Assembly (NCBI GenBank): GCA_034430515.1
Contig: DAOUEP010000027.1
Coordinates: 1-49,125, forward strand
DNA from: DAOUEH01 sp034430515
GTDB taxonomy: Bacteria > Chloroflexota > Dehalococcoidia > Dehalococcoidales > RBG-16-60-22
Direction of reading: 5' to 3'
Length of the DNA stretch: 49,125 nucleotides
Within the stretch, counting starts at the first letter, position 1, and each line of letters begins with the position of its first letter. Of the stretch, positions 7,672-14,988 are shown piece after piece. The translations under genes were made by a program, and so were the position numbers. Below the pieces are notes generated by a model. It saw nothing but the letters and a program-made list of their open reading frames with translations, was not told the DNA's origin and ran no database searches.

Positions 7672-7995
7672 GTGAGCAAGCTTAAATTCAACGATAAGGG
7701 CCTGATACCGGCCATCGTCCAGGACGAGGCCACCGGCGAGGTGCTCATGCTGGGCTACATGAACGCGGAGTCCATCCGGCGCACGCTTGCCAGCGGCGAG
7801 GTGTGGTTCTTCAGCCGCTCGCGCCAGGAGCTCTGGCACAAGGGGGAGACCTCCGGCAACAAGCTCCTGGTGCGCCAGCTCTGGCGCGACTGCGATAACG
7901 ATACTATCCTGGTGAAGGCCAGGCCCACCGGGCCGGTCTGCCACACCGGGAATAAGACGTGCTTTTTTGAGGAGCTGACGCAAGAGGATTTGTAG
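7672..7995 (+). CDS. hisI: phosphoribosyl-AMP cyclohydrolase
   Basis: 107 aa from a GTG with GAGGAAGGG upstream. It opens the purine ring of PR-AMP in histidine synthesis. The metal sites are intact: zinc ligands C74, C90 and C97 and the magnesium-binding Asp cluster D73/D75/D77. It is a stand-alone HisI without the HisE domain. Only hisA and hisI are here; the other his genes must lie elsewhere. Confidence 0.96.
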   Translation: MSKLKFNDKGLIPAIVQDEATGEVLMLGYMNAESIRRTLASGEVWFFSRSRQELWHKGETSGNKLLVRQLWRDCDNDTILVKARPTGPVCHTGNKTCFFEELTQEDL

Positions 7996-8005
7996 TTTTC
8001 TTGAA

Positions 8006-8035
8006 GGCGGGGTAGTTTTTTACCTCGCCCTCTTT
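8006..8035 (+). terminator. possible terminator after hisI
   Basis: A 9-base stem (GGCGGGGTA / TACCTCGCC, one G-U) with loop GTTTTT, followed by a weak CTCTTTG tail. A near copy occurs after the formyltransferase-like gene at about 33.48 kb. Confidence 0.4.
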
Positions 8036-8047
8036 GTCCCTGTGAGG

Positions 8048-8262
8048 AAATCCCCCTTAATCCCCCTTTTTCAAAGGGGGAAACTGTGAAAGAAAGATAA
8101 GACGTTATAGCTTCTCCCTTTGGCAAAGGGAGAACGAGAGGGATTTTGGAGGGGAGGGGCAAAACCCTCGCGCTAAGCGGCGGATGCCGCGAGGGTGTTT
8201 ACCCGCCGAAGCTTCAGCGCAGGCGGGGCTAGGGTGGGAATAGATAACACCGAGGGGCGGAG
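8048..8262 (+). repeat. dispersed modular repeat, copy B
   Basis: Fills most of the 343-base gap between hisI and rplU. In order it has the inner cassette (about 8048-8147, AAATCC..GGATTTT with two palindromes), the GCTAAGCGGCGGATGCCGC module (about 8171-8193), the CCCGCCGAAGCTTCAGCGC module (about 8202-8228), then the core GGGTGGGAATAGATA at 8232-8246. There is no coding potential of its own. Confidence 0.85.
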
Positions 8263-8289
8263 AGGAGATAAGATTACCCCCGGCCACGA

Positions 8290-8318
8290 TTGACGCCTGG
8301 CCCTAAAACTGGTATAAT
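8290..8318 (+). promoter_or_regulatory. promoter of rplU-rpmA-rpmE
   Basis: TTGACG (8290-8295), 17-base spacer, TATAAT (8313-8318). The start site should be near 8325, just upstream of the GGAGG ribosome site. Confidence 0.75.
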
Positions 8319-8338
8319 ATTACCTTTGGAGGCCCAAA

Positions 8339-8809
8339 ATTTACGCAATCATCGAAACCGGCGGCAAGCAGTATAAAGTAACCGAAGGCCAGACCCTCAA
8401 CGTCGACCTCCTGGAGAAGGCCAGCGGCCCGGTGGAGCTGGACAAAGTCCTGCTCATCGCCGACGGCGCTGACGTCACCGTGGGGAAGCCGGCCATCGCG
8501 GGCGCCAGGGTGCTGGCTACGGCCAAGGAAAACGGCCGCGCCCGAAAGATAATCGTCTTTAAATACAAGGCCAAGGTACGCTACCGCCGCAAGACCGGCC
8601 ACCGCCAGCCCTACACCACCATCAGCATCGATAAGATACTCCCGCCGGGGGCGGAGGCGCCCAAGCCGGTCGCCAAGAAAGCAGCTCCCAAGCCGACCGC
8701 AGAGAAGGCTTCGCCTAAACCGGCCGCAAAGAAAGCGTCGCCCAAGCCGGTCGCCAAGAAGGCGGCCCCGCGGCCCAAGAAAACAGAGGTAACCCCCGAT
8801 GGCGCATAA
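8339..8809 (+). CDS. rplU: 50S ribosomal protein L21 with AUU start and basic C-terminal tail
   Basis: 156 aa; L21 is usually about 103. The N-terminus reads (ATT)-YAIIETGGKQYKV, the exact L21 beginning, with GGAGG ending 6 bases before the ATT. An in-frame TAA at 8315-8317 and no ATG/GTG/TTG before the conserved residues force a non-standard start. The L21 domain ends near residue 105 (TTISIDKI). About 50 more residues form an Ala/Lys/Pro-rich repeat (units like KPVAKKAAP), probably disordered and RNA-binding. The 3' end overlaps rpmA by 11 bases, so the two are translationally coupled. Confidence 0.95.
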   Translation: MYAIIETGGKQYKVTEGQTLNVDLLEKASGPVELDKVLLIADGADVTVGKPAIAGARVLATAKENGRARKIIVFKYKAKVRYRRKTGHRQPYTTISIDKILPPGAEAPKPVAKKAAPKPTAEKASPKPAAKKASPKPVAKKAAPRPKKTEVTPDGA

Positions 8810-9053
8810 AAAAGGAGGCGGCACCAGCCGCAACGGCAGGGACTCTCAGGGCCAGCGGCTCGGCGTCAAGCGGTTCGCCGGGCAGCAGGTCAACGCGGGC
8901 ACCATTCTGGTGCGCCAGCGCGGCACGCGCATTCACCCCGGCCTTAACGTGGGCATGGGCAAAGACCACACTATCTACGCCACCATCGACGGCGTCGTCA
9001 AGTTCGAGCCTATCGCCAATAACCGCCGCAAGGTCAGCGTTTACAGCAGCTAA
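8799..9053 (+). CDS. rpmA: 50S ribosomal protein L27
   Basis: 84 aa. It begins MAHKKGGGTSRNGRDSQGQR, so the glycine-rich N-terminus that reaches the peptidyl-transferase centre is exposed without the cleavable extension found in Firmicutes. The family motif GNILVRQRGT-like (GTILVRQRGTRIHPG) and GMGKDHTI are present. It overlaps rplU and is followed closely by rpmE. Confidence 0.98.
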   Translation: MAHKKGGGTSRNGRDSQGQRLGVKRFAGQQVNAGTILVRQRGTRIHPGLNVGMGKDHTIYATIDGVVKFEPIANNRRKVSVYSS

Positions 9054-9057
9054 GATT

Positions 9058-9264
9058 ATGAAAGAGAAGATTCATCCCCAGTATTATACCGACGCCGAGG
9101 TCGTCTGCGCCTGCGGCCACCGCTTCACCACCGGCTCCACCCGCAAGGAGCTTAGAGTGGAGGTGTGCTCCAACTGCCACCCCTTCTTCACCGGCGAGCG
9201 GCGCATGCTGGACACCACCGGGCGCGTCGAGCGCTTTAAGAAGCGCTACAAGCTGGATGACTAG
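9058..9264 (+). CDS. rpmE: 50S ribosomal protein L31, zinc form
   Basis: 68 aa. The zinc-binding type, with C17, C19, C37 and C40 (CAC and CSNC) and the family ending RRMLDTTGRVERFKKRY. It starts 4 bases after rpmA and is followed by an intrinsic terminator. Confidence 0.97.
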   Translation: MKEKIHPQYYTDAEVVCACGHRFTTGSTRKELRVEVCSNCHPFFTGERRMLDTTGRVERFKKRYKLDD

Positions 9265-9286
9265 CCGGCAAATCAGAAAGGAAGGC

Positions 9287-9320
9287 AGGAGCGGGCTTTT
9301 TCTACCGCTCCTTTTTCTTT
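9287..9320 (+). terminator. intrinsic terminator after rpmE
   Basis: AGGAGCGG (9287-9294) pairs with CCGCTCCT (9305-9312), with a 10-base loop and then a T-rich tail. It separates the ribosomal genes from the DUF1385 gene. Confidence 0.75.
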
Positions 9321-9326
9321 AGATAG

Positions 9327-10250
9327 ATGGCGGCGGATAAAATAAAGTACAACTACGGCGGGCAGGCGGTTCTCGAGGGTGTGATGATACGCGGGCGTAC
9401 CGCCGTGGTCACCTCCGTGCGCCGCGCCGACGGCGAAATCACCACCGACGTCCGCCCCCTGCACGCCCTCACCACCGGCCGGCTGCGCCACATCCCCCTG
9501 ATACGCGGCATCGTCGTCCTCATCGAGGCCATGGTCATCGGCATCCAGAGCCTGATGTACTCGGCCAGCGCCGCCGTGGAGGAAGAGGGCGAGGAAGTCC
9601 CCACCAAGGCCCTCTGGCTCATGGTGGGCGTGGGGGTGGTGCTGGTGGTGCTGCTCTTCTTTCTGGTGCCGCTCTTCCTGACCAACCTCCTCAACCAGTA
9701 CCTGCCCAACACGATTGTCTTTAACCTCGTCGAGGGCGTTATCCGCATCATCATCTTCCTGGGCTATCTCAAACTCATCGGGCTGATGCCGGATATCAAG
9801 CGGGTCTTTACCTACCACGGCGCCGAGCACAAGACGGTCAACGCCTACGAGGCGGGCGAGCCCCTGGAAGTGGACGCCATCCGCAAGTACGGCACCGCCC
9901 ACGTGCGCTGCGGCACCAGCTTTCTCTTTCTGGTGCTTATCATCGCCATCATTGTCTTCGCCTTCATCGGGCGGGACATCTTCTGGCTGATGATTGTGGG
10001 GCGCATCGTGCTTATCCCGGTGATTATGGCGCTGGGATACGAGGTCATCTACTTCGGCGCCAAGCACAGCCGCAACTGGCTGATGCGCGCCCTGCTCTGG
10101 CCGGGGCTGCTTTTACAGTCGATGACCACCGGCGAGCCGGACGACAGCCAGATTGAGGTGGCCATCGCCTCCATGACTAGGGCGATAGAAATAGACCGGG
10201 CCGACGAAGCCGCCACTGCTGAAGGGGCTACCGAAACGGCTTCGGCCTAG
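9327..10250 (+). CDS. DUF1385 (YqhQ-like) membrane protein
   Basis: 307 aa. The family signature YGGQAVLEGVMIRG opens the protein. A membrane part follows, with segments at roughly 105-130, 140-165, 205-228 and 232-255. The conserved FTYHGAEHKTVNAYE and HVRCGTSFLF blocks lie between. The His/Glu-rich AEHKTV block looks catalytic or metal-binding, but no activity is established for the family. In many Firmicutes and relatives the order is rpmE-DUF1385-prfA; here prfA is missing and a repeat and coaE follow. The start ATG is at 9327 with a weak ribosome site. Confidence 0.88.
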   Translation: MAADKIKYNYGGQAVLEGVMIRGRTAVVTSVRRADGEITTDVRPLHALTTGRLRHIPLIRGIVVLIEAMVIGIQSLMYSASAAVEEEGEEVPTKALWLMVGVGVVLVVLLFFLVPLFLTNLLNQYLPNTIVFNLVEGVIRIIIFLGYLKLIGLMPDIKRVFTYHGAEHKTVNAYEAGEPLEVDAIRKYGTAHVRCGTSFLFLVLIIAIIVFAFIGRDIFWLMIVGRIVLIPVIMALGYEVIYFGAKHSRNWLMRALLWPGLLLQSMTTGEPDDSQIEVAIASMTRAIEIDRADEAATAEGATETASA

Positions 10251-10269
10251 TTTAGATAAAGAATCCAGC

Positions 10270-10335
10270 CCCCTCCGCCCCTCGGAGGTATCTATTCCCA
10301 CCCAAGCCGCCCTCGGCACATCCGCGGCTTATCCC
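10270..10335 (-). repeat. dispersed modular repeat, copy C (inverted, short form)
   Basis: The core lies on the minus strand at 10303-10289. Read on that strand, the AAGCCG..GATGTGCCGAGGG module precedes it and CTCCGAGGGGCGG follows, as in copy A at 1.7 kb. It sits between the convergent DUF1385 gene and coaE. Confidence 0.75.
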
Positions 10336-10351
10336 GTAGCAGAAAAGTGTC

Positions 10352-10371
10352 ATTCCCGCGGAAGCGGGAAT
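10352..10371. repeat. ATTCCCGC palindrome (dRS3-like)
   Basis: Eight-base stem ATTCCCGC / GCGGGAAT with a 4-base loop, flanked by GTC and CCAG. This ATTCCC-N8-GGGAAT form is a widespread dispersed bacterial repeat; a related hairpin is at 30.2 kb. It may also act as a bidirectional terminator between the convergent genes. Confidence 0.6.
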
Positions 10372-10380
10372 CCAGTTTCT

Positions 10381-10983
10381 CTATCCCATCCTCTCCATCA
10401 GCTTGTGCCACTCTTCTTTAACCTGCGCCTTTAGCTCCTCCGGCGTGCCGGCGTTCTCGATGACCACGTCGGCGTGGGGCAGGCGCGCTGCGGAAGAGAG
10501 CTGGTTATGGATACGCAGCCGGGCCTCCGCCTCGGAGTAGCCCCGCTGGGCGGCCAGCCTCTTGAGCACGGCGTCTTCCGGGGCCGTCGTCACCCAGAGC
10601 TCCTCGGCGCGGGGGTCGCCGCCGGCCTGCGGCATGGCCGCCGCCTCCAGCACCACCACCTTCACCCCCCGGCGGCGGCGATCGGCCAGGCGTTTGTCCA
10701 CCAGACTATCAATGACGGGGTGCAGGATGCCGATGAGCCGCTCCAGGGCGGCGGGGTCATTGAAGACCTTTTCGCCGAGGCGGGCGCGGTCGATTTGGCC
10801 GCTCTTGTCTACGATGTCCGGGCCGAAGGCCAGGATAACCGCCTCGCGGGCGGCACCGCCCCGCGCCAGCGTCTCGTGGCCGACCTTGTCCAGGTCGATG
10901 ACGCTGGCCCCCAGCTCCTTGAGGTAAGCGGCCACGGCGCTCTTGCCGGTGCCGATGCCGCCGGTCAGCCCGATGACCTTCAT
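10381..10983 (-). CDS. coaE: dephospho-CoA kinase
   Basis: 200 aa. It phosphorylates the 3'-hydroxyl of dephospho-CoA, the last step of coenzyme A synthesis. P-loop GGIGTGKS is at 8-15, followed by the conserved DLDKVGHE, LHPVI and APEDAVLKRLAAQRGYSEAEA (lid) regions. The start is the ATG at 10983. It links functionally to the pan operon 4 kb away but is a separate unit. Confidence 0.96.
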   Translation of the reverse strand: MKVIGLTGGIGTGKSAVAAYLKELGASVIDLDKVGHETLARGGAAREAVILAFGPDIVDKSGQIDRARLGEKVFNDPAALERLIGILHPVIDSLVDKRLADRRRRGVKVVVLEAAAMPQAGGDPRAEELWVTTAPEDAVLKRLAAQRGYSEAEARLRIHNQLSSAARLPHADVVIENAGTPEELKAQVKEEWHKLMERMG

Positions 10984-11065
10984 GGCTTTACCATCCCGCC
11001 GTAAACTGACCTCCGCTAACGCCGGTTTCTCCCATTATAGCCCAAGATGCGCCGCAGGGGAACGG

Positions 11066-12310
11066 CTAGCTGGTGCGCACCGTCAGCACGGCGTCCAGGG
11101 AGAGGCTCTGGCCATCCCGGAGAATGCCCAGGCGGCAGGTATCGCCGGGGCCCTTGAGCTCGCCCAGGTAAGCGGTAAGCCCGGCGGTATCGCGGACGGG
11201 CACGCCGTCCAGGGAGACGATGATATCATCAACGCGCAGGCCGGCAACCTGGGCCGGGTCGCCGGGAAAGACGTCGGCCACCAGCACGCCGTTGGCCGAG
11301 GCCAGCCCCCTGGCCTCGACGAGGTCGGGGGTGAGGTCGCCGGCGCTGACGCCCAGCCAGGGATAGGCGAAGGAGCCGCTGGCGATGATGGCCTCGGCGA
11401 CGCGCTTGACCTTGTTGGCGGCCACGGCGTAGTAGATGCCGTCGCCCTCGGTGGCGTCGATACGGGCGATGACGATGCCGAGCAGCTCGCCGGCGGCGTT
11501 GACCAGCGGGCAGCCCGAGTTGCCGGGGTTGACGGGGGCATCGAACTGAATCAGATTGGCTACCGAGCGGCTCTCGGTGGTGTAGTCTATCTCTTCGAAG
11601 CGGTCGACCTGGCTGACGATGCCGGCGGTGAGCGTGCCGGGGAGGTTGAAGGGATTGCCCACGGCCACCACCGGCGCGCCGATGGCTACCACGCTGGAGT
11701 CGGCCACCGGCAGGGGCGCGATGCCGGGGTTATTATCCAACTGGATAACGGCGATGTCCGAATAGAGGCAGGAGCCGGTGACGCTGGCCCGCGAGACCAG
11801 CCCGTCGGCGGTGACGACGTATATCGGGGAGAGGCCATCGATGACGTGATAGGCGGTGACCACGTGCCCGGCCGTGTCCCAGATGACCCCGGAGGCGACG
11901 GTGCTTTCGCCATCGGTAATCCGCACCGTGACCCGGCTGACCTGCTGGTAGACGGCGCTGGCACTAAAATCGGATATCCCGGCCACCTGGTCTCCGAGGC
12001 GGGCAAGCTCCGCCCGGCCCGCTTCCAGGGCCGCATCCAGCGTATCCAGCCCGGCCTGTGTCTCGCCGAGCTGCGCTTCCAGGCCGGCGAGGGCGTCGGC
12101 AGTCTCCTGGCGCAGGCCGGACAGGACGCCGGTGGTTTCCTGCCGCAGGTCGGCAATCTCCTGGCCGGCGGCGCTTTGCTCCGTGGCCAGCGACGTCAGT
12201 TGCCCGCTGAGGTCGTCCAGCTGGCGGTTGAGGGTGTAGCTGTAGTAGCCCAGGCCCGCCGCGAGCAGCACCAGCAGCGCCAGGATAGCGGCCGTTAGCT
12301 TATTCATCAT
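11066..12310 (-). CDS. membrane-anchored HtrA/DegP-like serine protease with PDZ domain
   Basis: 414 aa. An N-terminal signal-anchor (about 5-25) is followed by a coiled coil (about 28-110, LRQET and LE/LD heptads) and an S1C trypsin-like domain. The catalytic triad is intact: H155 (TAYHVIDG), D185 (YSDIAVIQLD) and S265 (NPGNSGCPLVN). One PDZ domain covers about 320-405. It should act outside the cytoplasmic membrane on damaged proteins. The long coiled coil between anchor and protease is less usual and may set the oligomer form. AGGAGAG lies upstream of the first of two ATG codons. It follows the ferritin genes on the same strand. Confidence 0.9.
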   Translation of the reverse strand: MMNKLTAAILALLVLLAAGLGYYSYTLNRQLDDLSGQLTSLATEQSAAGQEIADLRQETTGVLSGLRQETADALAGLEAQLGETQAGLDTLDAALEAGRAELARLGDQVAGISDFSASAVYQQVSRVTVRITDGESTVASGVIWDTAGHVVTAYHVIDGLSPIYVVTADGLVSRASVTGSCLYSDIAVIQLDNNPGIAPLPVADSSVVAIGAPVVAVGNPFNLPGTLTAGIVSQVDRFEEIDYTTESRSVANLIQFDAPVNPGNSGCPLVNAAGELLGIVIARIDATEGDGIYYAVAANKVKRVAEAIIASGSFAYPWLGVSAGDLTPDLVEARGLASANGVLVADVFPGDPAQVAGLRVDDIIVSLDGVPVRDTAGLTAYLGELKGPGDTCRLGILRDGQSLSLDAVLTVRTS

Positions 12311-12458
12311 GCAGGCTCTCCTTCTCCAGCTTCCGCGCCACGATGGCGTTGCGACCGCCGCCCCTGGCCGCGTCCAGGGCGCGCCCCGCCGGCGGCAAAG
12401 CGATATTTTCCCGGAGGAACGCCGCCGGTTGGGAGGAATGTTGGTGGTGGGGCGTCAA
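12300..12458 (-). CDS. possible small ORF filling the gap between ferritin-like gene and htrA
   Basis: A 52-codon open frame from a TTG at 12458, overlapping the stop of the ferritin-like gene, to a TAA at 12302-12300 inside the start of the htrA gene. Its C-terminal half has ALDAARGGGRN, which resembles the end of GGDEF domains (ALYxAKxxGRN). It could be a coupled small gene, the fossil end of a diguanylate cyclase, or chance. No homologue is recognised and no strong ribosome site is seen. Confidence 0.25.
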   Translation of the reverse strand: MTPHHQHSSQPAAFLRENIALPPAGRALDAARGGGRNAIVARKLEKESLHDE

Positions 12459-12931
12459 TGCGCCGCCAGCTGCCGCTTGATTTCGGTAAGCTGCCGGAGG
12501 TGGAACTTCTCCTCGGCGATAATCCGGCCGATGACGGCGGCGGCGGCGGGCATGGCGTCGCGCATCTCGTAGTAGAAGAGGACGGAGTCCTTCTCGGCGG
12601 CGATGGCCAGCTCCAGGGCCCTGACGTCGCTGTCGGCCTCGGTGGCCATCTCGGAGGTAATCAGGTCGTCGGTGAAGACGGCGCTGTCGATCAGCGCCTG
12701 GAGATAGCCGGAGTATTCCGGGGCGGCGGCCTCCGACGGCCCGCCGGTCGCCTCCAGCATGGCCTGAAAGATGCGGATGTGCTCGCGCTCCATGACGACG
12801 AGTCCCTCGAAGACGGCCCGGACCGACGCGTCGTCGCTGGACTTGGCCATGATGTCGTAGAAGGTGATGCCCCGCCGCTCGATGCCGACGGCGATATTAA
12901 TCAGCTCGCTGCCGGGATAAACGTCTGCCAT
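12455..12931 (-). CDS. ferritin-like / rubrerythrin-type diiron protein
   Basis: 158 aa, a single four-helix bundle. Diiron ligands are seen as E18 (GIERRG), E48-x-x-H51 (EREH), a third Glu in LELAIAAEKDS and a final ExxH-type motif (EEKFH). It has no C-terminal rubredoxin domain. Such proteins bind two irons and handle iron storage or peroxide reduction. It lies in a same-strand cluster with Rieske, ferritin, rubredoxin and Suf genes, which supports an oxidative-stress or iron role. Confidence 0.8.
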   Translation of the reverse strand: MADVYPGSELINIAVGIERRGITFYDIMAKSSDDASVRAVFEGLVVMEREHIRIFQAMLEATGGPSEAAAPEYSGYLQALIDSAVFTDDLITSEMATEADSDVRALELAIAAEKDSVLFYYEMRDAMPAAAAVIGRIIAEEKFHLRQLTEIKRQLAAH

Positions 12932-12967
12932 GGCACGCTCCTTGCCCTGGTCTATCGGGTTCGGGCT

Positions 12968-13318
12968 TTAAAGCTCGACGAGGATATCGCCGCCGTCCAC
13001 CCGGACGTTATACACCTTGAGCCGGCGCGCCGGCCGCAGGACTTTGCTCAGGGCCGTCATCAGGCCGGCGCCTTTCGTCCAGCGGATGACCCGGCCGTCG
13101 CGGATATCGAACCGCGAGCCGTGGAGCGGGCAGGTGATAACCGTCCCGTCGAGCTTGCCCGCCGCCAGGTTGCCGCCCAGGTGCGGGCAGCGGCCGGCCA
13201 CGGCGTAGTAATGCTCGCCCACCCGCACCAGCATGATATCCTGCCCCTCAACCTTGACGCGATGCTTGCCGCCTTCGGGCAGGTCTTTGGCGGCGGCGGC
13301 CTTAACGTAATTTCCCAT
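12968..13318 (-). CDS. Rieske [2Fe-2S] ferredoxin
   Basis: 116 aa. The Rieske cluster ligands are C44-P-H46 and C63-P-L-H66 (CPHLGG and CPLHGSRFD). There is no membrane anchor, so it is a soluble Rieske protein of the ferredoxin or small-subunit type. It probably carries electrons for the neighbouring ferritins or an oxidoreductase; the partner is unknown. It starts 5 bases after the tandem ferritin gene. Confidence 0.92.
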   Translation of the reverse strand: MGNYVKAAAAKDLPEGGKHRVKVEGQDIMLVRVGEHYYAVAGRCPHLGGNLAAGKLDGTVITCPLHGSRFDIRDGRVIRWTKGAGLMTALSKVLRPARRLKVYNVRVDGGDILVEL

Positions 13319-13323
13319 GGTCT

Positions 13324-14205
13324 TTAACCGGAGTCGGGGAGGTTTCCGCCCGTCAGCGGGCCCCGGCCGCCTTCCTCGTCTTCCAGCAGGTCGTTGAAGA
13401 CCTCGATGTGGTAGCGCTCGTTATCGCGGATGCGCAGCAGCAGCTTCTTAAGGCCGGCGTCGTCAACCTCTTTGGCGGCCTTGTCGTAAGCGTCGGCGAC
13501 CTCTTTTTCTGTCTTGATGTCTTCCTTGAGCATGTCCGAGGTGCGCAGCGACTGGTCGGGCTTGTCGTGCTCGATGCGGGGGCTGCCGCCGCCGCCCACC
13601 ATCTCCTCGGCCAGCCAGCCCAGGTGCTGCATCTCGTTGATGGCCTGGTCTTCCAGCTGTTTGCACGCCTGGGAGTTCTCGGTCATGTAGGAGTGGAAGA
13701 GGTACTGCAATATCACCGTGTACTCGTGCTCGATGCCCCAGTTGAGTATCTTGGCCACGCCGTCCTTGCGCTCGCCGCGCTTGTCCTTGAGACCCTCCCG
13801 GGCGGTCTTGTCGACGAAGTGCTCGAAGTCGCCGCGGTGCGAGCGCTCGTCGTCCAAGATGCGCCGCAGCAAGCGATTGATTTTGGGGTCGTCAATCAGC
13901 TTTATGTGCTCCTTGTACTGGTCGATGGCACCCTGCTCCAGCTTGACGTCGTCGGCCATCCAGTCGGGGACGGTCTTGCCGGCCATGTTCATCGTGCCGC
14001 GTTTCAAGCTGGGCTGGCCCCCCAGCGCCACGATGGTCTCCGCCAGCCAGTCCAGGTGGCGCATCTCCTCGCGCGCCAGGGCCTCGACCTCGCAGGTCAC
14101 CTCGCCCTCGCCCATGCCGTAGGCGTGGAGGAGGTACTGGATGATGGCGCCGTGCTCGTTCTCCAGGTCTTTGTTAAGTAGCTCGATGACTTTCTCGTTA
14201 TCCAT
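13324..14205 (-). CDS. tandem bacterioferritin-like protein, two fused four-helix bundles
   Basis: 293 aa, about twice one ferritin chain. Each half carries a full diiron set: first half NEHGAIIQY, REEMRHLDW, EQGAIDQY, DERSHRGDF; second half EHEYTVILQY, NEMQHLGW, EKEVADAY, NERYHIEVF. The linker around 140-150 is short and charged. In ordinary bacterioferritin two identical chains form a dimer with haem between; here the dimer may be covalent. A promoter with TAAAAT lies just upstream, and the Rieske gene follows. Confidence 0.87.
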   Translation of the reverse strand: MDNEKVIELLNKDLENEHGAIIQYLLHAYGMGEGEVTCEVEALAREEMRHLDWLAETIVALGGQPSLKRGTMNMAGKTVPDWMADDVKLEQGAIDQYKEHIKLIDDPKINRLLRRILDDERSHRGDFEHFVDKTAREGLKDKRGERKDGVAKILNWGIEHEYTVILQYLFHSYMTENSQACKQLEDQAINEMQHLGWLAEEMVGGGGSPRIEHDKPDQSLRTSDMLKEDIKTEKEVADAYDKAAKEVDDAGLKKLLLRIRDNERYHIEVFNDLLEDEEGGRGPLTGGNLPDSG

Positions 14206-14235
14206 TCGGTTGCCTCCGCGGTTAGTTCTCTATTC

Positions 14236-14264
14236 ATTTTAGGCCGATACCGTTATTACGGCAA
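14236..14264 (-). promoter_or_regulatory. internal promoter upstream of the tandem ferritin gene
   Basis: Minus strand TTGCCG (14264-14259), 17-base spacer, TAAAAT (14241-14236), about 30 bases before the ATG at 14205. Confidence 0.5.
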
Positions 14265-14276
14265 GCTCTTTTCAGG

Positions 14277-14435
14277 TTAAATTTTCTTAAACTCGCTCTT
14301 GGCCGCCCCGCAGACGGGGCAGACCCAGCCGCCGGGAATCTTGTTGAAGGGCGTCCCCGGCGCGATACCGCCGTCCGGGTCGCCCGCTTCGGGGTCGTAG
14401 ATGTAGCCGCAGACGGTGCACTCGTATTTATCCAT
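14277..14435 (-). CDS. rubredoxin
   Basis: 52 aa, a typical rubredoxin. The iron ligands are C6-xx-C9 and C39-xx-C42 (CTVCGY and CPVCG), with the conserved YDPEAGDPDGGIAPGTPF centre. AGGAGG lies 10 bases before the ATG, inside the end of the flavin reductase gene whose stop directly abuts this start. It would accept electrons from the flavin reductase and pass them to diiron or flavodiiron proteins. Confidence 0.97.
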   Translation of the reverse strand: MDKYECTVCGYIYDPEAGDPDGGIAPGTPFNKIPGGWVCPVCGAAKSEFKKI

Positions 14436-14960
14436 TTAAGGCTTACCTCCTTTTTCCGGGGGTATGTAGCTGGGGGCGGTCTTGGGGGTGGTGCCCCGCT
14501 TGACCTGGTGGTAGTAGTCGTAGGTCATGCAGACGTCCTCGGTGAGGATTTCCGCGGCCACGATTTTGCCGATGAAGATGGTGTGCGTGCCGACCTCGAC
14601 GGACTGGATGACCTCGGCCTCCAGGTAGGCGGTGGCGTTGTCGAGGACGACGGGGGCGCCGGTCTGGCCGATTTTATAATTGACGCCCTTGAGCTTATCG
14701 GTATCGCGACCCGACTTGAAGCCGAAACCGCCGATGAAAGGCAGGGGTGTGGTCTGGCAGAGGACGGAGGCGCTGAAGACCTTGCTTGCCTTGATGTATT
14801 CGTTGGTGAGGTTCTGCTTGTTGATGCTCACGGCCACGGTGGGCGGCTCCGAGGTTATCTGGAAGACGGTGTTGGCGGTCTGGGCGTTGAGCTTTTCGCC
14901 CTTATGTGAGCCGACGACGTACATCCCGTAGCCGAGCTTGTGCAGGGCGTTAAAATTCAT
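14436..14960 (-). CDS. flavin reductase / flavoredoxin-like protein
   Basis: 174 aa, an FMN-binding split-barrel protein. The N-terminus NFNALHKLGYGMYVVGS and TSEPPTVAVSINKQNLTNEYI are typical of flavoredoxin and of the flavin domain of Moorella high-molecular-weight rubredoxin (Hrb), an NADH:rubredoxin oxidoreductase. In Hrb the rubredoxin is fused at the C-terminus; here rubredoxin is the directly adjoining next gene, so the pair looks like a split Hrb. It starts 28 bases after sufB. Confidence 0.88.
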   Translation of the reverse strand: MNFNALHKLGYGMYVVGSHKGEKLNAQTANTVFQITSEPPTVAVSINKQNLTNEYIKASKVFSASVLCQTTPLPFIGGFGFKSGRDTDKLKGVNYKIGQTGAPVVLDNATAYLEAEVIQSVEVGTHTIFIGKIVAAEILTEDVCMTYDYYHQVKRGTTPKTAPSYIPPEKGGKP

Positions 14961-14988
14961 TTTTTGCCTCCGGGAAGCAGTTACCCGC

